A stretch of 64,000 nt of DNA from Abiotrophia defectiva ATCC 49176 (GTDB lineage Bacteria > Bacillota > Bacilli > Lactobacillales > Aerococcaceae): positions 1,981,143 through 2,045,142 of the forward strand of contig NZ_CP146287.1 in NCBI RefSeq assembly GCF_037041345.1, in the 5' to 3' direction. Within the stretch, counting starts at the first letter, position 1; every line of letters begins with the position of its first letter. Under the pieces are notes generated by a model that worked only from the letters and a program-made list of their open reading frames with translations, ran no database searches and was not told the DNA's origin. Shown here one piece after another: positions 27,075 through 35,308 of this stretch. Both the position numbers and the translations under genes were made by a program.

Positions 27075-27440
27075 TTACTTCAAGGTTACAGTTGCGCCAA
27101 CTTCTTCCAAGGCAGCTTTCAAAGCTTCTGCGTCTTCTTTAGAAGCGCCTTCCTTGACTACAGATGGTGCGCCGTCAACTAATTCTTTAGCTTCTTTCAA
27201 GCCTAAGCCAGTTGCTTCACGGACAACCTTGATAACTTTGATCTTACCTGCACCTGCGTTAGTTAATTCAACGTCAAATTCAGTTTTCTCTTCAGCTGCT
27301 GCTGCTGGACCTGCTGCTACTGCTACAGGAGCTGCTGCAGTTACGCCAAATTCTTCTTCGATTGCTTTTACTAAATCGTTTAATTCGATGATTGTTGCTT
27401 CTTTGATTTCAGCAATAATGTTTTCAATGTTTAATGCCAT
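27075..27440 (-). CDS. rplL: 50S ribosomal protein L7/L12
   Basis: L7/L12 forms the ribosomal stalk that recruits translational GTPases. The 121-residue product has the N-terminal dimerisation helices ([28 protein letters not shown]), an Ala/Pro hinge ([17 protein letters not shown]) and the globular C-terminal domain with [28 protein letters not shown] precedes the ATG. It follows rplJ by 35 bases and ends at a strong terminator. Confidence 0.99.
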   Translation of the reverse strand: MALNIENIIAEIKEATIIELNDLVKAIEEEFGVTAAAPVAVAAGPAAAAEEKTEFDVELTNAGAGKIKVIKVVREATGLGLKEAKELVDGAPSVVKEGASKEDAEALKAALEEVGATVTLK

Positions 27441-27475
27441 GATTAATTTCCTCCATTAAGTTTAGTATTGTGTAA

Positions 27476-27976
27476 TTAAGCTGCACTTTCTTTTGCTTCT
27501 GCAACAGCTTTAATAGCCAATGCAGTGTTGCGTACTGGGGCTTGCAGTACAGAAAGGAGCATAGAGAGCATGCCATCGCGGTCTGGAAGAGCTGCAAGAG
27601 CCTTCACGTCTTCTGCTGAAGCTGCTTTCCCTTCGATTAAGCCACCTTTGATTTCAAGCTTTTCAGCTTTCTTCGCGAATTCTGCGATAACTTTCGCTGG
27701 CGCTACAACTTCTGATTCGCTGAACACGATAGCAGTTGGGCCTACAAAGTGGGCATCCAAGCCTTCGATTTCAGCTTGAGCAGCAGCACGACGTAAGATG
27801 GTGTTTTTCACAACCTTCATTTGCACGCCGTTATCACGTAACTCTTTACGTAAGTTAGTCACTTCTTCAACGGTTAAGCCTAAGTAGTCAACAACGACTA
27901 CAGATGCTGCAGATTTGAGTTCTTCAGCAACTTTTGAAACTTCTTCTTGCTTTTTCAAGAGAATTGCTTTTGTCAT
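27476..27976 (-). CDS. rplJ: 50S ribosomal protein L10
   Basis: L10 anchors L7/L12 dimers to 23S rRNA and represses its own operon by binding its leader. The 166-residue protein starts [23 protein letters not shown] and has the [23 protein letters not shown] core. GGAGGTG precedes the ATG. The long leader before it contains a terminator hairpin, described separately. Confidence 0.99.
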   Translation of the reverse strand: MTKAILLKKQEEVSKVAEELKSAASVVVVDYLGLTVEEVTNLRKELRDNGVQMKVVKNTILRRAAAQAEIEGLDAHFVGPTAIVFSESEVVAPAKVIAEFAKKAEKLEIKGGLIEGKAASAEDVKALAALPDRDGMLSMLLSVLQAPVRNTALAIKAVAEAKESAA

Positions 27977-28007
27977 AATTTCACCTCCGCTAGTTTGATA
28001 TAGAGAT

Positions 28008-28165
28008 TTTTATGTTGTCATAAAAAATCTCTATGTCACCTTAGACATAGAGATAGCTTCCATTCGTGGAACTTCCTCGGTAAGAAATTAAGGCCTGCGC
28101 CACTTACTGTCTTCGGTCGTTATATTAACGTATGTTATTGTAGCGAAGAAGGGCCATCATGTCAA
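28008..28165 (-). promoter_or_regulatory. rplJL promoter and L10 leader with terminator
   Basis: On the minus strand TTGACA (28165-28160) and TACAAT (28142-28137) are 17 bases apart, an almost perfect promoter. The roughly 120-base leader ends with the hairpin ATCTCTATGTC with GACATAGAGAT followed by TTTTTTATG (about 28020-28055). The upstream part (AATTTCTTACCGAGGAAGTTCC and neighbouring stems) is in the position of the Firmicute L10 leader, where free L10-L12 favours termination. Confidence 0.8.
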
Positions 28166-28192
28166 GCCTCTTCGCGGATTTCTCGCTAAAAA

Positions 28193-28882
28193 TTAGAGAG
28201 AAGTAACATCCAACTTGATCCCAGGACCAAAAGTAGTGCTCAAAGTCAAGTTGTTGATGTAAGTACCTTTAGCAGCGGCTGGTTTCACACGCAAGATTTG
28301 CTCGTGAAGCGCCTTGAGGTTTTCAACCAATTTGTTGTCTTCAAAAGATACTTTACCGATTGGCACGTTCACGATACCAGCTTTGTCAGCACGGTAAGTG
28401 ACTTGACCAGCTTTGATGTCGTTAACTGCTTTGGTTACGTCCATGGTAACAGTCCCGGTTTTAGGGTTTGGCATCAAGCCTTTTGGCCCTAAGACACGAC
28501 CAAGGCGACCCACTTGACCCATCATGTCAGGGGTAGCGACCATCACGTCGAATTCTAACCAACCGTCAGAAATCTTTTGGATTAAGTCTGCTTCACCAAC
28601 AAAGTCAGCACCTGCTGCTTCCGCTTCTTTAGCTTTTTCGCCACGCGCGATTACAACTACACGGCTGGTTTTACCAGTCCCGTGTGGCAATACCATTGCG
28701 CCACGGATTTGTTGGTCAGCTTTCTTAACGTCGATGTTTAAGTTGTAAGAAACTTCAACGGTAGCGTCGAACTTAGCGAAGTCGATTTCTTTTGCTAAGG
28801 TAACAGCTTCGTTAGCTTCATATTTTTTGTTGCGGTCTACTTTTGCAAGAGCCGCTTGTAAGTTTTTGCTCTTTTTAGCCAT
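28193..28882 (-). CDS. rplA: 50S ribosomal protein L1
   Basis: L1 binds 23S rRNA at the E-site stalk and can repress the L11-L1 operon. The 229-residue product has [27 protein letters not shown] at its N-terminus and the signature [17 protein letters not shown] near residue 135. It lies 80 bases after rplK. The intergenic stretch has a small hairpin (AACCCGAATT and AATTCGGGTT-like pairing), possibly an L1 target, but this is uncertain. Confidence 0.99.
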   Translation of the reverse strand: MAKKSKNLQAALAKVDRNKKYEANEAVTLAKEIDFAKFDATVEVSYNLNIDVKKADQQIRGAMVLPHGTGKTSRVVVIARGEKAKEAEAAGADFVGEADLIQKISDGWLEFDVMVATPDMMGQVGRLGRVLGPKGLMPNPKTGTVTMDVTKAVNDIKAGQVTYRADKAGIVNVPIGKVSFEDNKLVENLKALHEQILRVKPAAAKGTYINNLTLSTTFGPGIKLDVTSL

Positions 28883-28962
28883 TTTTCTTCCTCCTATGTT
28901 GTGGTTATAACGGTTTGACCTCCCACACCCGATAGAATTCGGGTTGAGAAGCTACATTGTGC

Positions 28963-29388
28963 TTAGTCTTGGACTGTAATCCCCATTGAGCGAGCAGTAC
29001 CTTCAACCATGCGCATTGCAGCTTCAACATTGGCTGCATTTAAGTCTGGCATTTTAGTTTCTGCGATTTCTCGTACTTGATCTTTGGTTACAGTGGCAAC
29101 CTTAGTTTTGTTAGGTACACCTGAACCTTTGTCAACTTTAGCAGCTTTCAGTAACAATACTGGAGCTGGTGGAGTTTTGGTGATGAAAGTAAATGAACGG
29201 TCTTCGTATACAGAGATAACAACAGGAATAATCAAGCCTGCTTGATCTTGTGTACGAGCGTTGAACTCTTTACAGAACCCCATGATGTTTACTTGTGCTT
29301 GACCGAGCGCTGGACCTACTGGTGGAGCAGGGCTTGCTTTGCCGGCTGGGATTTGTAATTTAACTTGTTTTACGACTTTTTTAGCCAC
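28963..29388 (-). CDS. rplK: 50S ribosomal protein L11
   Basis: L11 forms the GTPase-associated centre and is needed for stringent-response activation. The true start is the GTG at 29388 ([25 protein letters not shown]), with AAGGAGG 8 bases upstream; this gives 141 residues, exactly the family length. The longer frame reaches back into the leader without a ribosome site. The Pro-rich loop, [12 protein letters not shown] and the C-terminal EGTARSMGI are present. It starts the rplK-rplA operon downstream of nusG. Confidence 0.98.
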   Translation of the reverse strand: MAKKVVKQVKLQIPAGKASPAPPVGPALGQAQVNIMGFCKEFNARTQDQAGLIIPVVISVYEDRSFTFITKTPPAPVLLLKAAKVDKGSGVPNKTKVATVTKDQVREIAETKMPDLNAANVEAAMRMVEGTARSMGITVQD

Positions 29389-29610
29389 GAAACATTCCTC
29401 CTTAATTTTTGGTTCGTGATGTGGTTCATGGAAGCCTAAGCCTCCTCCCACTCAGTGTGCGTACTTTGCGCACCGTACTATTATAGCATACTCCAGCAAA
29501 TATGCAATGCCTTAAGGCCTGATTTTGAGAGATTTTTTTGCTCTGCAAGATTCTGCTCATGCTTGGCTTTTTCCTTACAAGAAAAGCCCCCTGGAAAGGG
29601 AGCTCCTTAT

Positions 29611-30933
29611 TTACGCTTCACCAAGTAATTCTTCAACCTTCTGGTCTTGGAATTTTTCTTCGTGTGGCAAGATTAAGTTGAGCAGGACGCCAGCCAAGGC
29701 GCAGAGGGCAGTACCGGATAAGGTCACCGGTCCTAATTTGAGAACCGCGCCGCCCAAGCCTAGCACTAGCATAGAACTGGCGATAATCAAGTTGCGGACT
29801 TGGTGGAAGTCAACTTGCTTCTCAATCAGCACTTTCAAACCGTTAGAAGCAATAACCCCATAGAGTAGGATGGCCATACCACCTAATACGGGTTTAGGAA
29901 TAGTGGAGATGATGGCCGTGAATTTGCCCATAAAGCTAAGCCCGATAGCAAAGAGGGCGGCATTGCGAATGACAGAGACGGAAGCGATACGGGTCATCCC
30001 TACCACCCCGGTGTTCTCGCCATAAGTGGTATTGGCCGGCCCCCCGATAAAGGCTGACACAGCGGTCGCCACCCCATCCCCAATCAAGGTCCGATGGAGG
30101 CCTGGTTTTTCCAAGAACTTACGGCCACAGATTTGCCCCAACACTGTATGGTCCCCAATATGTTCTGCAATGGTCACGACTGCTACCGGCAAAATCGCCC
30201 AAGTCTCTGGCCCAAAGTAGAGGTGATAGTGACTGAAGAAGCCCCCAGTTTCAAATGGTAGATAGAGATGCGGCACTTCAAACCAAGCTGCCTCTAGGAC
30301 TGGCGTGAAGTCTACTAAACCAAGAATAACAGCTAGCAAGTAGCCCCCAATAATCCCAAAGAGGAAGGGGATGATTTTGAGAAAACCCTTGGCTTTGGTA
30401 TTGATGAAGGCCGTGATTAAGAAGGTAACAAGGGCGACCAGGATATGTTTGATGTCGCCCCCCTCCACAAAACCAGCATTCTTAACCGCTGAGTTGGCTA
30501 AGCCCAAACCGATTACCATAATCATGGGCCCAATCACAATAGGTGGCAATAAGCGATCAATCCAGGTGGTTCCAATTGCCCGAATCAAGAGGGCCATCCC
30601 AACATAGACTAGCCCAACTAGCACCACCCCGGTTTGGGCAGCAGAGACATCGCCATTCATCTGACTATTAGCGAAGGCCATGGCCTGGATAAAGGCGAAG
30701 GACGACCCTAGGTAGACCGGCACCTTGAACTGGGTCGAGACCATGTAGATGAGGGTCCCTATCCCTGAGGCAAAGAGCGCCACCGAAACCGGCATCCCCA
30801 GAATCAGGGGCACCAGAATGGTCGCCCCAAACATGGCAAAGACGTGTTGGGCGCTCAACAAGAGCCCTTGTAGGAAAGGCGGCTTCTGCTCGACATCAAG
30901 CAGCATGCGGACTTTGGACGTTTGTAGTTCCAT
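29611..30933 (-). CDS. uraA: Uracil permease (NCS2 / UraA-PyrP family)
   Basis: A membrane proton-symporter for uracil. The roughly 440-residue protein has 12-14 helices, the family N-terminus LLSAQHVFAMFGATILVPLILG, the YLGSSFAFI motif, and the AEHIGDH and PANTTYGENTG substrate-site segments. Start: two adjacent ATG codons (30936, 30933) follow GAGG; the second has better spacing. An upstream TTG at 30957 has no ribosome site. A PyrR-type attenuator precedes the gene, which supports the uracil assignment over xanthine. It is monocistronic. Confidence 0.93.
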   Translation of the reverse strand: MELQTSKVRMLLDVEQKPPFLQGLLLSAQHVFAMFGATILVPLILGMPVSVALFASGIGTLIYMVSTQFKVPVYLGSSFAFIQAMAFANSQMNGDVSAAQTGVVLVGLVYVGMALLIRAIGTTWIDRLLPPIVIGPMIMVIGLGLANSAVKNAGFVEGGDIKHILVALVTFLITAFINTKAKGFLKIIPFLFGIIGGYLLAVILGLVDFTPVLEAAWFEVPHLYLPFETGGFFSHYHLYFGPETWAILPVAVVTIAEHIGDHTVLGQICGRKFLEKPGLHRTLIGDGVATAVSAFIGGPANTTYGENTGVVGMTRIASVSVIRNAALFAIGLSFMGKFTAIISTIPKPVLGGMAILLYGVIASNGLKVLIEKQVDFHQVRNLIIASSMLVLGLGGAVLKLGPVTLSGTALCALAGVLLNLILPHEEKFQDQKVEELLGEA

Positions 30934-30963
30934 CATAACCTCTTTTCCGGGCTCCAAGACATG

Positions 30964-31063
30964 ACAAAGAGCCCTCTGAATTTATTCCAAGGGCTCGGTA
31001 AAGTGATTTAGCCTTCTCCACCTCACGGAATGGAATTAAAAGCCCTTATTGGGAGATAGTATA
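30964..31063 (-). promoter_or_regulatory. PyrR-dependent attenuator and promoter of uraA
   Basis: On the minus strand TGCTATACT gives an extended -10 (31063-31058). In the leader, AAGGGCT near 31042 can pair with AGCCCTT of the terminator (antiterminator). The PyrR-loop match TTCCGTGAGGTGGAGAAGG lies at 31030-31012. A terminator follows (GAGCCCT with AGGGCTC, then TTTGT) at 30996-30964. This is the standard order antiterminator, PyrR anti-antiterminator, terminator. PyrR with UMP should shut uptake off. Confidence 0.8.
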
Positions 31064-31179
31064 GCATACGTGAGGCTCTTTGACGAGTCTCAGCTGGACA
31101 TTTATCAAATTTTGTTAAGACTTCATCACTCGCCCCACAAAAAGAGACTAGGAAGCTTATTTCCTAGTCTCTACCTTGA

Positions 31180-31719
31180 TTAAATATCTTCTTTTTTAAC
31201 TTGCACGAAGTCTAATTCCGCCACTGTCTCACGACCAAACATTTCAATCACTACTTTGAGTTTGTCATGATCACGGTCGATTTCCTCGATTTGACCAGAT
31301 AGGCCAGAGAAAGCCCCATCGATAATGGACACATAGTCTCCTTCTTCTACATTGAGTTCTACACGTTGACTTGGCATTGGCGCGTCACCCAAGATAGCCG
31401 CAATTTCTTCTGGCAAGAGTGGGGATGGTTTTGAGCCGGCACCATGAGAGCCAACAAAACCAGTTACACCTGGTGTATTACGAACAATAAACCAAGCCTC
31501 ATCAGACATTTCCATCTCTACTAGGACATAGCCAGGGAAGGTCTTTTCGACTTTTTTCTTCTCTACGCCATCGGTCTTCTCAACAACTTCTTCTTCAGGC
31601 ACCGCAATACGGAAGATGTGGTCTTGCATGTTCATGCTTTCCGTCCGCATCTCGATATTTTCTTTGACCTTGTTTTCGTACCCTGAGTACGTGTGTAATA
31701 CATACCATTCTTTACTCAT
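31180..31719 (-). CDS. nusG: Transcription termination/antitermination factor NusG
   Basis: NusG binds RNA polymerase and affects pausing and termination. The 179-residue protein has the NGN domain (EWYVLHTYSGYENKVKENIE, then FPGYVLVEMEMSDEAWFIVRNTPGVTGFVG) and a C-terminal KOW domain (EEGDYVSIIDGAFSGLSGQIEEID). AAAGGAG precedes the ATG. It has its own promoter and a short leader with a terminator-like hairpin, and is separated from secE by pgpA. Confidence 0.98.
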   Translation of the reverse strand: MSKEWYVLHTYSGYENKVKENIEMRTESMNMQDHIFRIAVPEEEVVEKTDGVEKKKVEKTFPGYVLVEMEMSDEAWFIVRNTPGVTGFVGSHGAGSKPSPLLPEEIAAILGDAPMPSQRVELNVEEGDYVSIIDGAFSGLSGQIEEIDRDHDKLKVVIEMFGRETVAELDFVQVKKEDI

Positions 31720-31746
31720 CTGTCTACTCCTTTTATTTGAACCGGC

Positions 31747-31819
31747 AAAATAAAAAACCTACATTGGGTAGGTCGCTATCGTTAGCCTTAGTATAACATA
31801 AGGGCGGCCACTGAGACAA
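31747..31819 (-). promoter_or_regulatory. nusG promoter with an early terminator-like hairpin in the leader
   Basis: On the minus strand TTGTCT (31819-31814), 18 bases, TATACT (31795-31790) forms a promoter. About 10 bases into the transcript lies ACCTAC-CCAAT-GTAGGT followed by TTTTTTATTTT (31773-31747), that is a short intrinsic terminator between promoter and nusG. It is preceded by the small stem GCTA-ACGA-TAGC. Confidence 0.6.
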
Positions 31820-31860
31820 GACCCGGCCCAAGGAATTTCCTCGGGCACTTGGCCTAGTGG

Positions 31861-32358
31861 CTAGTCTTGATTTCTCTCTAAACCTGCGTGAGCAATTCGA
31901 GCTGCAGCAGCGGCTGCAATGGCGCCTACCAAGTCATCAATGAAAGTGTTGACCCGGCCAGGCGTCTTGGAATCTAGTTCTTTGACGATGCCGGTCTTCA
32001 TTTTGTCTACATAGCCAAAGTTGGTCAGGCCAATCGACCCGTAGACATTGACAATGGACAGGGCCAGAATCTCATCAATCCCATAAAGACCCGCATCGCG
32101 CGCAATAATGTCCCGCAAAATAGGCGAGAAGTGGCCCGCTTCTACCGCCATATCTAACTCAATACCAGTGACTACTGCGTGCTGAACCTCGCGTTTCTTG
32201 AGGACTTCTTGAACGTGAGACTGACACTGCTCAATCGTAATATGGGGCACATAATCCACTTGTAAGTCGTAGACAATGTGGGCGATATCCTTAATGGTCA
32301 CGCCTCGTTGGCTTAAGAGATCATACATATGCTGTTCTAAGTGTTCATCGTGTGTCAT
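31861..32358 (-). CDS. pgpA: Phosphatidylglycerophosphatase A family protein (YutG type)
   Basis: The start is the ATG at 32358 (MTHDEHLEQHMYDLLSQRG); the upstream extension is read from the secE end region and has no support. The 165-residue protein matches the Firmicute PgpA-like family: an N-terminal helical part, then GIDEILALSIVNVYGSIGLTNFGYVDK and the C-terminal metal-binding PGRVNTFIDDLVGAIAAAAAARIAH. It lacks the strong transmembrane segments of E. coli PgpA, as do Bacillus YutG proteins, so phosphatase activity is a family-level guess. The gene stands between secE and nusG on the same strand, an unusual place. Confidence 0.75.
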   Translation of the reverse strand: MTHDEHLEQHMYDLLSQRGVTIKDIAHIVYDLQVDYVPHITIEQCQSHVQEVLKKREVQHAVVTGIELDMAVEAGHFSPILRDIIARDAGLYGIDEILALSIVNVYGSIGLTNFGYVDKMKTGIVKELDSKTPGRVNTFIDDLVGAIAAAAAARIAHAGLERNQD

Positions 32359-32455
32359 GAAGCCACCATCCTTTTCTCTAAAGTAAATCAATCCGCCTAG
32401 AGAGATTCTCCAAGCGGATTGAGGTTTTCTATCTAAGTGCCTACCTCTCGCTCGC

Positions 32456-32629
32456 TTAGAGGGCGTAGAAGTAGTTGAGTAAGTTGGACAAGCCAAAGTC
32501 GATGCCACCGAAGTAGAGGCCTAATAAAACGACCATAATAATGACTGTCCATGTATATTTGTTGACTTCACCTAAGCTTGGCCAAGTCACACGTTTCATT
32601 TCTTTTCCGACGTTCTTAATGTATCCCAT
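32456..32629 (-). CDS. secE: Preprotein translocase subunit SecE
   Basis: SecE clamps SecY in the SecYEG translocon. The 57-residue product was found by direct translation: it opens MGYIKNVGKEMKRVTWPSLG, has the family hallmark MKRVTWPS at residues 11-18, and one membrane helix from about residue 27 to 45. Size and location after rpmG are typical of Firmicutes. It ends about 100 bases before pgpA instead of running directly into nusG. Confidence 0.95.
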   Translation of the reverse strand: MGYIKNVGKEMKRVTWPSLGEVNKYTWTVIIMVVLLGLYFGGIDFGLSNLLNYFYAL

Positions 32630-32643
32630 GCTCTAATACCCTT

Positions 32644-32796
32644 CTATTTAGTTTCTTTATGCAAGGTATGCTTGTTGCAATACTTGCAGAATTTCTTGAT
32701 TTCTAAGCGTTGCGACTGTCCCATCTGCGTGGGTGTCATGTGGTAATTACGTTGACCACATTCACTACAGGCTAAGGCACCTTTCTTTTGAGCCAA
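32644..32796 (-). CDS. rpmG: 50S ribosomal protein L33 (zinc-binding form)
   Basis: The 50-residue product uses a TTG start at 32796, placed 8 bases after AAAGGAGG; the longer frame begins outside the ribosome site. The sequence [19 protein letters not shown] and the C-terminus [16 protein letters not shown] show two CxxC pairs, so this is the zinc-containing type. It sits in the conserved sigH-rpmG-secE order, 14 bases before secE. Confidence 0.93.
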   Translation of the reverse strand: MAQKKGALACSECGQRNYHMTPTQMGQSQRLEIKKFCKYCNKHTLHKETK

Positions 32797-32850
32797 GGCA
32801 ACTACCTCCTTTTGATGCTGTATCATCTTTTAATGATAGGCAGTTCCCGG

Positions 32851-33477
32851 CTATTTGTCAAGCCTCTTGCAGAAATCTTCTAGTTTTTTACGACAGCGGC
32901 TTAGAGCACTTTGACAAGAACGTTGGGACTTGCCCTTGACCTGAGACATCTCCTCGACACTCATGCCATCTAGGCAAGCTAAGAGAACCTCTTTTTCCCA
33001 ATCAGACAAACTTGAAAAATAACCATCGGAGGCTTCACGTGCCAGACACCAATCTTCTGGTGCCACATCATGACCTTGGGCTAGGGGACTCAAAGGATCG
33101 AAATGTGCCTCTAGTTGTTCTCTCACATAGTCATCCACATCCAGAGAAACACAATCGGATGCTTGAACACGTTTATGAGCCGATTCATAACGATATAAAT
33201 GGCTAAAATGTCGGATAAGGACAATTTTAAAGTAACTCTTGAAGGGAATTCCACCATTATAAGTGAAGATGGCCTTCCACAAAGTAACTCTAGCTTCTTG
33301 TTGGAAGTCTGCATAATCAAGATAGGCAGACTTACTCATCAAATAACAACTTCTAATCAAAGGACTGAACTGGCGCAACAATTGTTCAAATTGTTGGCCA
33401 TCAAAATCTGCCTTGAGTGCTGCAACTGCTTGATCTAGTGCTGGCAACTCTGTGTCTTCGTACTGATGAAAATCCAT
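32851..33477 (-). CDS. sigH: RNA polymerase sigma-70 family factor (SigH/ComX type)
   Basis: A 208-residue alternative sigma factor. Region 2 is seen in SAYLDYADFQQEARVTLWKAIFTYNGG and PFKSYFKIVLIRHF, region 4 as a helix-turn-helix in LSDWEKEVLLACLDGMSVEEMSQVKGKSQRSCQSALSRCRKKLEDF. It occupies the conserved place between rae1/rlmB and rpmG-secE held by sigH (spo0H) in Bacillus; in lactic acid bacteria such factors drive competence genes. Sequence similarity is low, so the exact regulon is inference. A TATAAT lies upstream. Confidence 0.83.
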   Translation of the reverse strand: MDFHQYEDTELPALDQAVAALKADFDGQQFEQLLRQFSPLIRSCYLMSKSAYLDYADFQQEARVTLWKAIFTYNGGIPFKSYFKIVLIRHFSHLYRYESAHKRVQASDCVSLDVDDYVREQLEAHFDPLSPLAQGHDVAPEDWCLAREASDGYFSSLSDWEKEVLLACLDGMSVEEMSQVKGKSQRSCQSALSRCRKKLEDFCKRLDK

Positions 33478-33538
33478 GGGTGTTTCCTCCTCTATAAAGG
33501 TTATTATAGGGGAGAAGGAAAAGGTTTATCCCATATGT

Positions 33539-34054
33539 TTAAAGTGTTTTGCGCAATTGATCGAGTTTCGCCAATTGTTTTGCGCTCCACGGGCTGTGCC
33601 GGCGGAGCCGTCTACTATAGTAACGTTCGACATCTGCAGTCATTTCTTCCTTGGCTAACTTCAAATCAAGCCATAATTCTTGAGCCGACATACGAAGGGC
33701 TCCCTGTTGAAAAATAGTCCATTGCTCAGCCATATCACTCGTCGCCACCGTTACGCGGTTCAACGGATGGATATAGGCTCCTACTCCCCTCTCAATATAC
33801 GAGTCTGCCGTTTCGTTCTCCTCGGTAAAAACCACTTGCACTCCAGACTGCTCAAGCCTTGTCGCTCGTCCAGGTACTAATTGGGCATCAAAGACCACAA
33901 TCACTTGGACCTGTCTCACCCTGGCATAACTGGCCAGTTCAGCTATTAGTCGATCCCGCGCTTCTTGGATATTAACCACTTGAAGACGCGACAGGTGTGG
34001 CCACGCACCAATCATATTGTAGCCATCCACCAAAAGGTAGGCCTGTCTTTTCAT
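33539..34054 (-). CDS. rae1: NYN-domain ribosome-dependent mRNA endonuclease (Rae1/YacP)
   Basis: A 171-residue PIN/NYN-fold nuclease. The start MKRQAYLLVDGYNMIGAWPHL carries the first catalytic Asp, and further acidic residues occur in VIVVFDAQLV and ENETADSYIE. Bacillus Rae1 cleaves mRNA in the ribosomal A site. The gene lies between rlmB (11 bases) and sigH in the conserved order mrnC-rlmB-rae1-sigH. Confidence 0.93.
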   Translation of the reverse strand: MKRQAYLLVDGYNMIGAWPHLSRLQVVNIQEARDRLIAELASYARVRQVQVIVVFDAQLVPGRATRLEQSGVQVVFTEENETADSYIERGVGAYIHPLNRVTVATSDMAEQWTIFQQGALRMSAQELWLDLKLAKEEMTADVERYYSRRLRRHSPWSAKQLAKLDQLRKTL

Positions 34055-34065
34055 CAGTGATTCCC

Positions 34066-34911
34066 CTAATTCATCCGATGCCGGGCAACTTCATAAACCA
34101 ATACGCCTGCTGCCACGCTAGCATTAAGACTTTGGACATGTCCCACCATTGGGATGGTGACTATGCCATCTGCTTTTTGCTTCACAAGAGGAGAGACCCC
34201 TTGACCTTCATTCCCAATGACAATCGCTAAAGGCCCTTGACTATTCCACTGGCGCACATCTTCTCCCGCCATATCCGTGGCGAAGACCCAGATCCCTTGA
34301 TTTTGTAGCAGTTCAATGGTCTGAGCGATATTTGCAACACGAACAACGGGCACATGTTCGATAGCCCCTGTGGATGTCTTGGCAACAATGCCTGTTAAAC
34401 CGACTGCGCGACGCTTAGGAATGATGATTCCGTGGACACCAAAAGCATCCGCCGTGCGAAGAATGGACCCCAAATTATGAGGATCTTCAATCCCATCAAG
34501 AATCAGTAGGAAAGGAGGCTGACCTTTACTTTCGGCCAAGGCAAGGCAGTCTTCTATGGTCTGATAATCAAAAGGAGGCACGGTGAGAACCAACCCTTGG
34601 TGATTAGCACCTTGGGTCAATTCATCCAGTTTACTTTTCGGAACTTCTTGAAAAATTCCGCCGTGGTTTTTTACTAATTCTATTATACTACTTATTTTAG
34701 AATCTGCCAGCCCTTTTTGATAAAAAAGTTTATTTATCCCCTTATTTTTTTTAAGGGTTTCCATTACCGCGTGTTTGCCAAAGATAATTTCCTCTTGGGA
34801 AGATACTTCTTGATTATTTTCTATTTTCTTGTCTGTTGTTTCATCATATTTCTTTTTATGCGTTTGTCGCTTACTAGTTGATTTGCGCGACCGACTTGTA
34901 TCATATTTCAT
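34066..34911 (-). CDS. rlmB: 23S rRNA (guanosine-2'-O-)-methyltransferase RlmB
   Basis: A SPOUT-class methyltransferase that modifies G2251 (E. coli numbering) of 23S rRNA. It has a basic, low-complexity N-terminal extension (residues 1-40), the substrate-binding domain IIFGKHAVMETLKKN, and the knot with motifs ILDGIEDPHNLGSILRTADAFGVHGIIIP, VIGNEGQGVSP and IPMVGHVQSLNASVAAGVL. It follows mrnC with a one-base gap, so it is translationally coupled. 281 residues is normal with the extension. Confidence 0.95.
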   Translation of the reverse strand: MKYDTSRSRKSTSKRQTHKKKYDETTDKKIENNQEVSSQEEIIFGKHAVMETLKKNKGINKLFYQKGLADSKISSIIELVKNHGGIFQEVPKSKLDELTQGANHQGLVLTVPPFDYQTIEDCLALAESKGQPPFLLILDGIEDPHNLGSILRTADAFGVHGIIIPKRRAVGLTGIVAKTSTGAIEHVPVVRVANIAQTIELLQNQGIWVFATDMAGEDVRQWNSQGPLAIVIGNEGQGVSPLVKQKADGIVTIPMVGHVQSLNASVAAGVLVYEVARHRMN

Positions 34912-34912
34912 T

Positions 34913-35308
34913 CTATTGTCCTCTCTGATCGATCAGGGCTAGAGACTGGGCAATCAACTCCTCCAAACGCTGACTTTGCCCGGAGAGATGAAGCCAGCCA
35001 AGTAGGGCTTCAAAGCCTGTTGCTTGGCGGTAATCGCCAATGCTGGCATTCTTAGCCTTGGTATTAGCCTTATGATTGCGCCCCCGCTTATAGATAGTTA
35101 ATTCCTCTTCATTTAAGGTCTCTTGGTCCCGCAGACACTGCATGGCATAGGCCTGGCCCTTGGCCTCTACATAGCGGGTCGCTGCCCGATGCAGACGATT
35201 GGGCTGGGTCAAGCCAGAGGCAATGACATGCTGTCTGACATAAACCTCATAGATAGCATCCCCAATATAGGCTAGGGCAGCCCCATTTAATTGATCCACT
35301 TGATTCAT
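34913..35308 (-). CDS. mrnC: Mini-ribonuclease 3
   Basis: Mini-III is an RNase III-fold nuclease without a dsRNA-binding domain that matures 23S rRNA. The ATG at 35308 overlaps the cysS stop by four bases (ATGA), so this start is preferred over the longer frame. The 131-residue product shows [23 protein letters not shown] with the catalytic acidic cluster, and [15 protein letters not shown]. The order cysS-mrnC-rlmB-rae1 is conserved. Confidence 0.94.
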   Translation of the reverse strand: MNQVDQLNGAALAYIGDAIYEVYVRQHVIASGLTQPNRLHRAATRYVEAKGQAYAMQCLRDQETLNEEELTIYKRGRNHKANTKAKNASIGDYRQATGFEALLGWLHLSGQSQRLEELIAQSLALIDQRGQ

